Assembly (NCBI RefSeq): GCF_007751715.1
Contig: NZ_CP036292.1
Location: 7,075,339 to 7,139,338, forward strand
Reading direction: 5' to 3'
DNA length: 64,000 nt
Origin: Rosistilla oblonga
Lineage (GTDB): Bacteria > Planctomycetota > Planctomycetia > Pirellulales > Pirellulaceae
In this document: positions 35,586-43,891 of the stretch, in pieces
How the letters are laid out: every line of letters begins with the position of its first letter
Numbering within the stretch: position 1 is the first letter of the stretch
Made by a program: the position numbers and the translations under genes
The notes under the pieces: model-generated
What the model saw: the letters and a program-made list of their open reading frames with translations, nothing else
Database searches by the model: none
Told to the model about the DNA's origin: nothing

Positions 35586-36548
35586 TCAACCCGCCGCACT
35601 GTTGCCCCAGCGGCTGCGGAGTGCGTCGAGCAAGACGGCAACGACGATCACGCTGCCGGTGATGATCTGTTTCATCGGGTCGGAGACGCCGATCTGAGCG
35701 AGCCCCGTTTGCAGGACGGCGATGATCAGCACGCCCAAGAACGAATTGATCACGTTGCCGCGGCCGCCCATCAGGCTCGTCCCTCCGATTACACAGGCGG
35801 CGATCGCGGACAGCTCCAAGCCAATCGCCGCGTTGGGGTCGGCTGTCGACAATCGAGAGGCGTAGGTTAGCCCGGCCAGTCCACACATCACGCCGCTGAT
35901 CACAAACACGCCGATCGCGTAGGGCGCCGGTCGGACTCCCGACATCCGAACCGCTTCTTCGTTGGTCCCAATCGCGACGCAGTATCGCCCGAAAACGGTC
36001 CGCGTCAGCAGCAGTTGCCCGCCGACGACCGCGGCGATCGCCAGCAGGAAGGCCGGCGATAGCGAGAGCCCTGCGATCGGCTGGCCGATCGATTCGACTG
36101 CCTGCCCGATGTATTTGGTTTGCGAATCGGTAACCAGTTTCGTTCCGCCGCGCGCGATCTCCAGCATCCCTAGAGTGACGATAAACGATGGGATTCTTGC
36201 CAGCACCGAAACACACCCGTTAAACAATCCGCAGGCCGCGCCGGCTAGGATGCAAAACGGAATCGATGCCCACAGCGACCATTGCCAATCGACCATCAAG
36301 GCGCCTAAGACCGCAGAGGAGAAGGCGAGGATTGAACCGACCGATAGATCGATCCCACCAACGACCAAGACCAACGTCATCCCAACGGCGACCAGAGTCA
36401 GGTCGGGGATCTGGTTGGCGATCGAAATGAAGGTGCGGGTTTGCAGAAAGTTCTCGCTCGACGACGCGAACACAACAATCAAAAGCGCCAGCACGCCCAG
36501 CAGGCCGGCGTATTGGATCAACGAACGATAGGCGGCGGTGTTTTTCAT
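35586..36548 (-). CDS. rbsC: Ribose-type ABC transporter permease
   Basis: 320-residue inner membrane permease of the BPD_transp_2 family. The ATG at 36546-36548 gives MKNTAAYRSLIQYAGLLGVL; hydrophobic segments fill the protein. Family motifs: LVLVVGGIDLSVGSILAFSS and the C-terminal SAIAACVIGGTSLMGGRGNV. It would form a dimer that passes a pentose or nucleoside-type sugar to the cytoplasm, powered by the RbsA-like ATPase encoded 69 nt upstream. Last gene of the operon. An in-frame TTG about 60 nt upstream is less likely. Confidence 0.92.
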   Translation of the reverse strand: MKNTAAYRSLIQYAGLLGVLALLIVVFASSSENFLQTRTFISIANQIPDLTLVAVGMTLVLVVGGIDLSVGSILAFSSAVLGALMVDWQWSLWASIPFCILAGAACGLFNGCVSVLARIPSFIVTLGMLEIARGGTKLVTDSQTKYIGQAVESIGQPIAGLSLSPAFLLAIAAVVGGQLLLTRTVFGRYCVAIGTNEEAVRMSGVRPAPYAIGVFVISGVMCGLAGLTYASRLSTADPNAAIGLELSAIAACVIGGTSLMGGRGNVINSFLGVLIIAVLQTGLAQIGVSDPMKQIITGSVIVVAVLLDALRSRWGNSAAG

Positions 36549-36617
36549 CGAGGAAGTGTTGTTGTCGGGTTGGATAAGGCAGCTTGCGACGCAACAGGCT
36601 TTCGGCAATCGAGATGG

Positions 36618-38141
36618 TCAGCCGACAGCAACAGAGCCTGGGGGTGCAAAGGCGGCTTGCATGATCTGTTCCGGCGACCAGTCGCCGCGTGCGAAACTGG
36701 CGACCAAGCGTCCCGCCGACATGACGGCGATTCGGTCGCAGGTTTCCATCAGTTCCTCGAGGTCGCTGCTAACGATCACCAGCGACTTTTCCTCGCGAGC
36801 CAAGGTTTCGAACAGCCGATAGATCCGCCGCCGCGCGGCGACGTCGATCCCACGCGTCGGTTCGTCGAACAAAAAGATATCGGCATCGCGGACCAACCAC
36901 TTCGCCACAGCAACCTTTTGCTGATTGCCGCCGCTGAGTGTCCCAACGGTCTGTTCGATGCTGGTGCAACGCGTCTCCATCGACTCGCGCATCCGATCGG
37001 CCATCTGCCGTTCGGCGGCTCCGCGGATCCATCCGCCCGCGGAAAAGAGTCGGTTCATCGAGGCGAGGGTCGTGTTGGCGCGGATCGATTGGGACAGCAG
37101 CAGGCCGTTTTCCTTGCGGTCTTCGGTCACCATCGCCAGTCCCGCCGCAACGGCATCGCTCGGATCGACGAAGCGTCGCGGCGTCGATTCGTCGTTGAGA
37201 TAGACTTCGCCGCTATCGGCGCGATCGGCGGCAAAGATCAGTCGCAGAAGTTCGGTTCGCCCGGCGCCGACCAGTCCGGCGATTCCCAGTCGTTCGCCAC
37301 GATTTACCGAAAACGATACGTCGCGAACCCAACGGCCGCGCGACATTCCTTCGACTCGCATCGCAACACGATCGGTTTGATGCGACACATACTCGTCGCC
37401 CGCCTGGTTTTCGGTGCTTTCACCGGTCATCAGATCGACCATCGCATCACGGTCGACATCGGCAGTCCGCCGCGTGCAGATGAACTTTCCATCGCGGAGG
37501 ACCGTGATCCGGTCGGAGAGCCTGGCGACTTCGTCCAATCGATGCGAGATGTAGATGATCCCGACGCCTTGCTGTCGCAGCTTGTTCAGCCACGTAAAGA
37601 GCGTTTCGGATTCACCGGCGCTCAACGCCGCTGTCGGTTCGTCGAGGATCAGCACCCGGCAATCACGATCTAGCGCCGTGGCGATCTCGATCATCTGTTG
37701 CCGTCCCACGCCCAATGAACCAGTGATCGCGTGGGTGTCGATCTCTTGCAAGCCGAAGCGATCCAATGCGATTCGGGCGCGGCGGTGCAGTTTGCCCCGA
37801 TCGACGACGCCAAACCGAGCGGGCAAGCGGCCGATCATGATGTTTTCAGCGACCGAGAGCGTGGCGATCTGGTTTAACTCTTGTTGGACGATCTGCACGC
37901 CGGCCGCTTCGGCGGCCCGCTTTTCTTGCGGCGCGTAGACTTGGCCCGCGACCTGCATCGTTCCGGACGACGACGGGGTTAGCCCAGCGATGATCCGGCA
38001 CAGGGTGCTTTTGCCCGCCCCGTTCGCGCCCAGCAGCGCATGGATTTCTCCGGCGTGGAAATCGATCGACACATCGTCCAAGACCTTGACCGCATAACGT
38101 TTGGTCAGGTTTCGGACCGAAAGCAACAGCGGGTCACTCAC
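36618..38141 (-). CDS. rbsA: Ribose-type ABC transporter, tandem ATP-binding protein
   Basis: 507 residues with two ABC domains. The first has Walker A GANGAGKST, signature SLGVGRQQMIEIA and Walker B VLILDEPTAALS; the second has the degenerate loop GLVGAGRTELLRL, signature LSGGNQQKVAVAKWL and FLFDEPTRGIDVAAR, as in RbsA/XylG/MglA. The start is a GTG at 38139-38141, whose GTGA overlaps the stop of the binding-protein gene by four bases, so translation is likely coupled. Substrate ribose is inferred from the operon (ribokinase, nucleoside hydrolases). Confidence 0.93.
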   Translation of the reverse strand: MSDPLLLSVRNLTKRYAVKVLDDVSIDFHAGEIHALLGANGAGKSTLCRIIAGLTPSSSGTMQVAGQVYAPQEKRAAEAAGVQIVQQELNQIATLSVAENIMIGRLPARFGVVDRGKLHRRARIALDRFGLQEIDTHAITGSLGVGRQQMIEIATALDRDCRVLILDEPTAALSAGESETLFTWLNKLRQQGVGIIYISHRLDEVARLSDRITVLRDGKFICTRRTADVDRDAMVDLMTGESTENQAGDEYVSHQTDRVAMRVEGMSRGRWVRDVSFSVNRGERLGIAGLVGAGRTELLRLIFAADRADSGEVYLNDESTPRRFVDPSDAVAAGLAMVTEDRKENGLLLSQSIRANTTLASMNRLFSAGGWIRGAAERQMADRMRESMETRCTSIEQTVGTLSGGNQQKVAVAKWLVRDADIFLFDEPTRGIDVAARRRIYRLFETLAREEKSLVIVSSDLEELMETCDRIAVMSAGRLVASFARGDWSPEQIMQAAFAPPGSVAVG

Positions 38142-39124
38142 TGGGCCAACGTCTCTTTGGTGACCAGATCGACCGGCGTCTGAACGTCTTCGGTCGCCGC
38201 CGCCGGATCCTTCAAGATCTTCAGCGCCGTCTCGATCCCATAGACCGCCAGCTGGTCGCCGTGCTGATCCGCTGTGGCCAAGACCTTCTCCTCGCGGATC
38301 AATTGCTGGACCGCGCCGATGTTGTCGAAACCAACAACCAAGACCTCGCCCGTTTTGCCAGCCGACTTGATCGCCGCCACAGCGCCTAGCGCCATCGAAT
38401 CGTTGGCCGCCAGGATCGCTTTGATCTGCGGATGTTCGCTGAGCATCGAAGCAGCGATCGTGTTCGCCTTGTTCGTTTCCCAGTCGGCCGATTGGCTGCT
38501 GGCGATTTCAATCCCGGCCTGCTTCATCGCCGCTTCGAATCCCAGTCGACGTTGGATCCCGTTGAAGGCAGTCGTCTTTCCTTCGAGGACTGCGACCTGA
38601 TCTCCTTTGGCGAGCGATGCAGCCAACAGATCGCCGACCTGTTTTGCGCCGGCTTGGTTGTCGGGACCAACAAACGGAATCGTCACCTTTTCCGACTTCA
38701 GCACTTCGGCATCCAGGCGATTGTCGATGTTGACGACAACCACGCCAGCCTGCTGAGCCTTGCGAAGCGCCGGGACCAACGCTTTGGAATCGGCCGGAGC
38801 GATCACGATCGCGTCGACTCCCGCCGCCACCATCTCGTCGACCAACGCAACTTGGCGGCCGAGATCCGATTCATCTTTGATTCCGTTGACCAGCAGTTCG
38901 TATTGATCGCTGTTCGCCGCTTGATGCTTTTCGGCTCCCTTTTCCATCGTCGAAAAGAATTCGTTCGCCAGCGACTTCATCACTAATGCGATTCGCGGCT
39001 TGCCCGCCGCGGCGGGATCGGCCGATTCGTTGGTCGCGGTTTTGGAACTGCATCCGCCGGCCAACACCATCATTGCGATTGCCGAGAGGATCAACGGCAG
39101 GGAGCGTCGTTTGTTCGTTTTCAT
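38138..39124 (-). CDS. rbsB: Ribose-type periplasmic substrate-binding lipoprotein
   Basis: 328 residues of the type I periplasmic binding protein (ribose/galactose) family. The leader MKTNKRRSLPLILSAIAMMV ends in the lipobox LAGGC (C25), so the mature protein is membrane-anchored. Binding-fold motifs: IALVMKSLANEFFSTMEKGA, VDAIVIAPADSKALVPAL, AVLEGKTTAFNGIQRRLGF, AILAANDSMALGAVAAIKSA and VLVVGFDNIGAVQQLI. The ATG at 39122-39124 overlaps the ribokinase stop (ATGA). The ligand is ribose or a similar sugar by context. Confidence 0.93.
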   Translation of the reverse strand: MKTNKRRSLPLILSAIAMMVLAGGCSSKTATNESADPAAAGKPRIALVMKSLANEFFSTMEKGAEKHQAANSDQYELLVNGIKDESDLGRQVALVDEMVAAGVDAIVIAPADSKALVPALRKAQQAGVVVVNIDNRLDAEVLKSEKVTIPFVGPDNQAGAKQVGDLLAASLAKGDQVAVLEGKTTAFNGIQRRLGFEAAMKQAGIEIASSQSADWETNKANTIAASMLSEHPQIKAILAANDSMALGAVAAIKSAGKTGEVLVVGFDNIGAVQQLIREEKVLATADQHGDQLAVYGIETALKILKDPAAATEDVQTPVDLVTKETLAQ

Positions 39125-40071
39125 GATTTTTGACTTTGCAAAATTTGATCGATTTCAGTTCGTGTCGGCATGCCCGGCTGAGCTCCAGGGCGAGTCGCGG
39201 CCAATGCGCCGGCGACGGCAGCAAAACCGGCGGCTTCAAACAAGTTGGCTCCTTCGGCCAAGCGAACCGCCAACGCGCCGGCAAACGCATCGCCGGCGGC
39301 TGTTGTGTCGACCGGATCGATCGGCGTCGGATCGATCCGCCGAATTGTCGTTCCATCGCTAGCGACCGCGCCGCGCGACCCAAGCGTCAGGATCACCTGT
39401 CGGGCTCCCCGAGCGTGCAGACGGGCGATCGCGCGATCGATCTCTTCGTCGCTTGAAACCGGATGCCCGACGATCGCCTCGGTCTCCGATTCGTTGGGGC
39501 AGATTAGATCGACGCGCAGTAGCGAGTCGTCCAACGTCGCTGGCATCGGAGCGGGATCCAGCACGATCGTGACTCCAGCTTGTCGCGCGACTTCGATCGC
39601 GGCTTGGACGGTTTCGATCGGGACCTCCAATTGCAGCATCAGCACATCGGCGGTGCGGATCCGGTCGGCAAACGTCGTGACATCGGCTGGAGACAGCTGG
39701 GCGTTGGCACCGGGAACGGCGACTATCGAGTTTTCGCCGCTGCTTTCAACAGCAACGATCGCCAGCCCGCTGGGCGTTTCCGTTGTGGGGAGCACGCCAT
39801 CCGTAGCGACCTGTTCGCGTTGCAGGTTCTCGACCAAGCGGCTCGAAAACGCGTCGTCACCAACGCGTCCGATCATCGACACGTTGCCGCCGGCCCGCGC
39901 GGCGGCGACAGCTTGGTTGGCCCCTTTGCCGCCGGGAACCTCCGCCGACGAATCGGCGATGATCGTTTGCCCCGGCCGCGGCAACTGGTTGCAGCGGATC
40001 ATGAGATCCATGTTGATCGAACCGAGGACCACGATCTGTGCCCCTCGATTCGTTGACTCAGGCGTGCTCAT
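39121..40071 (-). CDS. rbsK: Ribokinase (PfkB family)
   Basis: 316-residue cytoplasmic kinase making ribose 5-phosphate from ribose and ATP. Motifs: VVLGSINMDLMIRCNQLPRP at the N-terminus, the PfkB signature EVPGGKGANQAVAAARAGG, and the catalytic segment PVDTTAAGDAFAGALAVRL containing the anion-hole glycine and the base aspartate of AGD. The start ATG at 40069-40071 overlaps the stop of the upstream nucleoside hydrolase gene by four bases (ATGA). A longer frame upstream lies inside that gene and is not coding. Confidence 0.93.
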   Translation of the reverse strand: MSTPESTNRGAQIVVLGSINMDLMIRCNQLPRPGQTIIADSSAEVPGGKGANQAVAAARAGGNVSMIGRVGDDAFSSRLVENLQREQVATDGVLPTTETPSGLAIVAVESSGENSIVAVPGANAQLSPADVTTFADRIRTADVLMLQLEVPIETVQAAIEVARQAGVTIVLDPAPMPATLDDSLLRVDLICPNESETEAIVGHPVSSDEEIDRAIARLHARGARQVILTLGSRGAVASDGTTIRRIDPTPIDPVDTTAAGDAFAGALAVRLAEGANLFEAAGFAAVAGALAATRPGAQPGMPTRTEIDQILQSQKS

Positions 40072-41117
40072 TGCTTCGGTGGCTCGCTGGACAACAGGAC
40101 CAAGGTTTCGACGACGCGCAACTTCTGGGCGTCGGTCAGCGTCAGGTATTGATGCAAGCCATCTTCCGCCGGTGCGAAGGTCGTCAGCCCATCGTCGGCG
40201 ACGGTGACCGTGCCGCGTGGGGAGAGTCCAAAATAGTCGCGTCCCGGACGCACGGCGATCAGCACGCTGGTCAGATCCCAAGTCGGTCGATTGTGGGGGG
40301 GCGGATTGTAAGCGATGTAGGCTTCGGCCAACGGATGATGTGGCACGTAGCCGTAATCCTGTTGGATGCTTTCGTGCGGATAAGCGACAGCCAAACCGAT
40401 CTCAAAACCGCTCCAGAGGATCGGCGTTGGCCAATCGGTGGCGAGAGCTTGAGCAGCCGGAATGTCTTTGATGATGTTGTATTCCTTGTGGTCGTACGGG
40501 CCCTTGGAACCGGAGATCTTAGTGAAAGCGCCAGCCATCGCCGACAGCAAGCGAACCTTCTTTTTGACAAGGGCCGTGCCGTCCAACGGGCTCACATCGT
40601 CCGGTTTTGACTTCAGCAGATCTGCTAGGTTCGTCGAAAAGCCGACTTGAGCGATCACCACGCTGCCATCCTCTGCGTCGGCCAGCGCCTTTCGCAAGAC
40701 AGTCACCGCGTTGGGAGCGTCTTTGCCCGATCGCAGGTCGTGTGGGAAACGGAATTCATCGCCATCTTTGATCGATGCCAAGCCGTTGAATCGCCCGGTG
40801 CCAGGCGTCACGCCGCTACGGCAGACTCCGATCGGAATCTCGCCCCGTCCATAAAACGTGTTGACGGCATCGGTGAAGGGAGCGGCCATCGGATCGTCTT
40901 TGGTGATCGTCACGGCAAGCAGTTCGCATTCGCCGCGAGTCTGCAACGCGTGGATCATTCCCAACGCCAGCACATCGTCGACGTCGTTACCGATGTCGGT
41001 ATCGAAGATCAACGGCACCGGACGTTTTACATCGTCGGCATTCGATACAGCCGGCAGACAGCACAGCGATACCAGCATCAGCGGCAGGACGAGAGAGCGT
41101 GAACGATCGATCATCAT
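40068..41117 (-). CDS. Nucleoside hydrolase (IUNH family), exported, copy 1
   Basis: 349 residues from tandem ATGs at 41115-41117/41112-41114 with GAGG eight bases before. A signal peptide (SLVLPLMLVSLCCLPAVSNA) sends it to the periplasm. The calcium-binding aspartate cluster FDTDIGNDVDDVLALGMIHA is the hallmark of nucleoside N-ribohydrolases, which split nucleosides into base and ribose. It is a close paralogue of the gene just upstream (35 nt between them); most of the mature sequences align without gaps. Released ribose could be taken up by the transporter of this operon. Confidence 0.9.
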   Translation of the reverse strand: MMIDRSRSLVLPLMLVSLCCLPAVSNADDVKRPVPLIFDTDIGNDVDDVLALGMIHALQTRGECELLAVTITKDDPMAAPFTDAVNTFYGRGEIPIGVCRSGVTPGTGRFNGLASIKDGDEFRFPHDLRSGKDAPNAVTVLRKALADAEDGSVVIAQVGFSTNLADLLKSKPDDVSPLDGTALVKKKVRLLSAMAGAFTKISGSKGPYDHKEYNIIKDIPAAQALATDWPTPILWSGFEIGLAVAYPHESIQQDYGYVPHHPLAEAYIAYNPPPHNRPTWDLTSVLIAVRPGRDYFGLSPRGTVTVADDGLTTFAPAEDGLHQYLTLTDAQKLRVVETLVLLSSEPPKQ

Positions 41118-41152
41118 GGGAAGAACCTCTGGGGTGTCGGGTTTCGTAGCGT

Positions 41153-42199
41153 TCAACGTTGGGGCGGTTCGCTGGACAAGAGGACCAGCGTTTCGATCAC
41201 GCGGAGTTTTTGGTCCTCGGTCAGCGTGAGGTATCGGTGGCGGCCGTCGGGCGACGGTGTGAACTGGGTCGATCCATCGTCGGCGACCGCAACGCTGCCG
41301 GGCTGGGAGATGCCAAAGTAGTTGCGATTTGGGCGAACGACTTGCAACACGCTGGTCAAATCCCAGGTGGGACGATTGTGCGGCGGAGGCAGGAACGCGA
41401 CGTAGGCTTCGGACAGCGGATGATGCGGCACGTAGCCGTAATCCTGCTGGATGCTTTGGTGCGGGTAGGGAAGCGAGATGCCGATCTCGTAGCCGCTCCA
41501 CAAAAGCGGCGTCGGCCAATGGTGAGCCACCGTTTGCGCCGACGGGATGTCTTTGATGATGTTGTATCCCTTGTGATTCTTCAGCCGACCGACCGCTTCG
41601 GCGGGCTTGGGAAATGCGCCAGCCATCAACGACAACAGACGGACCTTCTGTTTGACAAGAGCTTCTCCGTCCAACGGGCTCGCCTGGTCCGGTTTCGATT
41701 TCAGCAGGTTCGCCAGGTTGGTCGAAAAGCCAACTTGAGCGATCACGACGCTGTGATCTTCAGCCGCAGCCAACGTCTCTCGCAAGACCGAGACCGCATC
41801 GGGAGCATCGTCTCCCGACAAAAGATCGTGCGGGTAGCGGAGGCGCTGGCCATCTTTCTGCTTCGCCAGTTGCGTAAACCGCCCCGGTTCGGGAGTTTTT
41901 CCACTGCGGCAGACACCGATCGGAATCTCTCCCCGTCCGTAAAACGTATTGACGGCATCGGCAAACGGAGCGGCCAGCGGATGATCTTTGGTGATCGTCA
42001 CGGCCAACAGTTCGCACTCGCCGCGCGACTGCAACGCATGGATCATCCCCAGCGCCAACGCATCATCGACATCGTTGCCGATATCGGTATCGAAGATCAG
42101 CGGCACCGGCCGCCTTTCATCGCCAGCAGCTAACGCGGGTAAGGCAACGGTCCAAGCCAACATCAGCGTAACGGCGGCGCATCGAAAACAATCGAACAT
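41153..42199 (-). CDS. Nucleoside hydrolase (IUNH family), exported, copy 2
   Basis: 348 residues, ATG at 42197-42199, signal peptide MFDCFRCAAVTLMLAWTVAL. Calcium-site motif FDTDIGNDVDDALALGMIHA (D37 to D46) and the downstream AVNTFYGRGEIPIGVCRSG and DYGYVPHHPLSEAYVAFLPP blocks are shared with copy 1. First gene of the six-gene operon. Tandem duplication followed by modest divergence suggests either dosage or different base preference (purine versus pyrimidine nucleosides). Confidence 0.9.
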   Translation of the reverse strand: MFDCFRCAAVTLMLAWTVALPALAAGDERRPVPLIFDTDIGNDVDDALALGMIHALQSRGECELLAVTITKDHPLAAPFADAVNTFYGRGEIPIGVCRSGKTPEPGRFTQLAKQKDGQRLRYPHDLLSGDDAPDAVSVLRETLAAAEDHSVVIAQVGFSTNLANLLKSKPDQASPLDGEALVKQKVRLLSLMAGAFPKPAEAVGRLKNHKGYNIIKDIPSAQTVAHHWPTPLLWSGYEIGISLPYPHQSIQQDYGYVPHHPLSEAYVAFLPPPHNRPTWDLTSVLQVVRPNRNYFGISQPGSVAVADDGSTQFTPSPDGRHRYLTLTEDQKLRVIETLVLLSSEPPQR

Positions 42200-42715
42200 C
42201 AGGTGGGAAACTTTCCAGGGGATAGGAGGCGTAGCGGTTGGATCGGCATTGCAATCGGATCGTCAAGGGAAGATAGGATCCTCTTGGCAGTCGGACGTGA
42301 CAGTATAAAACCGCCGCCACAGAAATGCCATCGCGTGAGCGCGGTTGCCGAACGCGAAACCCTATTTCCATCTGCGTCTCTCTACTCTCGTCCTTTCCAC
42401 CCGGCGATCATTCTGCCCCATCATTCTGCCCCATCATTCTGCCCCATCATTCTGCCAACCCGAGCATCGTTTGGCCCAACCGCACAAGCATCTGCTTCTG
42501 CGTCTTCGGTCGATCGAACGCGCGGCCCGCTGGGCACGCGGTTAAACAAAAAGCGCGGGCCGTTTGGGGTGGGGGTGTCGCCTGGGCAACGTTGCTTTGC
42601 CGCCAGATCCGGTGCGAACGTTTTTCCACAATAACGGTCTGCTTAGGTGTAGTTCTTGGATCGAGGGCAACGACCTCGCCCTGAAACTCGAAGCTGTTAC
42701 GAGAGGAGTTAACTG
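42200..42715. promoter_or_regulatory. 516-bp divergent spacer (operon promoter region)
   Basis: Separates the nucleoside/ribose operon from a divergent small gene and should carry both promoters. It contains the 13-bp tandem repeat described next and an 8-bp stem CGGCCCGC (42523-42530) / GCGGGCCG (42555-42562) near the small gene. No regulator gene (RbsR-like) is adjacent. Frames reading through the tandem repeat are not supported as genes. Confidence 0.5.
42407..42456. repeat. 13-bp direct tandem repeat, 3.8 copies
   Basis: Unit ATCATTCTGCCCC occurs at 42407-42419, 42420-42432 and 42433-42445, then a partial copy to 42456. The copies are identical. Period 13 is not a multiple of three or of a helical turn. 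A slippage-prone array in a divergent promoter region could vary in copy number between strains. Confidence 0.95.
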
Positions 42716-43009
42716 ATGGAATCGCTGGAAGAGAAGCTGCAATTTTTGCGAGAGACGTATCCGCTGGTGCCTCACACCTCGGCCGGGCAGATGTGGTCGT
42801 CGGTGCGGCGGATGAAAGCGGAAAAGGAGTTGGGAATTCCGATCAACCGCCGCACAGGATTTGCCGTTTCGCTGGAGTCGGGGTTAGCTGCGAATGAGAT
42901 GCAGGAGGAGGCGTGGGAGGAGTTTTACGCTGGCCTGTGCGATGACCTCCACCAGCGGTTTCCCGAGTTGTACCGCAGCATCTTTCGCGATGCCGCCGAT
43001 GCAACCTAA
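42716..43009 (+). CDS. Small hypothetical protein (97 residues)
   Basis: Start ATG at 42716 with a strong AGGAG site seven bases upstream. The product (MESLEEKLQFLRETYPLVPH...) is mostly helical and charged, with acidic C-terminal half (NEMQEEAWEEFYAGLCDDLH) and no signal peptide or membrane helix. I do not recognise the family. It lies 255 nt upstream of the AbiE pair on the same strand, but the long gap and separate ribosome-binding site argue against one operon. Confidence 0.65.
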   Translation: MESLEEKLQFLRETYPLVPHTSAGQMWSSVRRMKAEKELGIPINRRTGFAVSLESGLAANEMQEEAWEEFYAGLCDDLHQRFPELYRSIFRDAADAT

Positions 43010-43264
43010 CCGCACCGCTCCGTCCCAACGCAGCTCGCCCGAGATGCACAAGCGTGCGTGATTCACACGTCGACGCGGACCTTGCCGAGCAAGAGCAAAG
43101 CGATTGGGGGATCGTTGCCGATCCGTGGTTTGAACTTGAAGGCGGCGGCTTTTTCGGTTGGGGCACGACGACTCGGGGCTTGCTTCGTCTGCATCATTGT
43201 GTTCGACACGTGCGATCGCTCATGGTACAAAACACCTCCCGGTTCGATTTCCAGGAGGTCATTT

Positions 43265-43891
43265 GTGACGCAGCCCAAACCGTCGTCTCGTCTTTCACCA
43301 ACGCTTCGCGCGACGGAGATCTTTCGCGCTCATGGCGGCATGATGAGGATGGCCGATGCCGTACGGGTGGGGATCAGTCGTCGAACGTTGTACCAAATGC
43401 GAGACTCTGGACAGCTGGAGCAGCTGGCCCGAGGTCTCTATCGGATCGCAGACCTTCCGCCGCTAAGCGAACCCGACCTAGTCACGGTCGCAAAGAAGGT
43501 CCCCCAGGGAGTCGTCTACCTGATTTCAGCGCTCGCGTTCCATGGGCTGACGACGCAGATTCCGCATGAAGTGTGGATCGCGATACCGCGCAATAGCGAA
43601 CCGCCTCGGCTGGCCTTTCCTCCGACGCGAGCGGCTCGGCTCAGCGACACCGCCTATGAACTGGGGATCGAGAGACACAACTGCGATGGCGTGACCGTGA
43701 AGGTCTACTCTCGCGAAAAAACGCTCGTCGATTGTTTCTGTCGCCGAAACGAGACCGGACTCGATGTCGCGATCGAAGCGGTCAAGGCATACCGGACTCA
43801 AAAGCGGACCAACTTTGACTTGGTCATGGATTACGCTAAGAAGCTACGAGCGGCAAAGACGATGCGGCCCTATCTGGAGGCATTGCTGTGA
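43265..43891 (+). CDS. abiEi: AbiEi-family antitoxin (type IV toxin-antitoxin)
   Basis: 208 residues from the GTG at 43265, chosen because a perfect AGGAGG lies six bases before it. The N-terminal winged helix-turn-helix (GGMMRMADAVRVGISRRTLY QMRDS region, about 30-70, ending LARGLYRI) would bind its own promoter; the C-terminal AbiEi domain has PQGVVYLISALAFHGLTTQI, VTVKVYSREKTLVDCFCRRN and the helical end YAKKLRAAKTMRPYLEALL. In AbiE systems the antitoxin represses the operon and counteracts the nucleotidyltransferase toxin without direct binding. The stop overlaps the toxin's GTG start by four bases. A longer upstream frame to 43058 is not needed. Confidence 0.88.
   Translation: MTQPKPSSRLSPTLRATEIFRAHGGMMRMADAVRVGISRRTLYQMRDSGQLEQLARGLYRIADLPPLSEPDLVTVAKKVPQGVVYLISALAFHGLTTQIPHEVWIAIPRNSEPPRLAFPPTRAARLSDTAYELGIERHNCDGVTVKVYSREKTLVDCFCRRNETGLDVAIEAVKAYRTQKRTNFDLVMDYAKKLRAAKTMRPYLEALL

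Noticed and set aside
42203-42634. 143-codon frame through the 13-bp tandem repeat
   Set aside because: Reads directly through a tandem repeat and a promoter region; no support.
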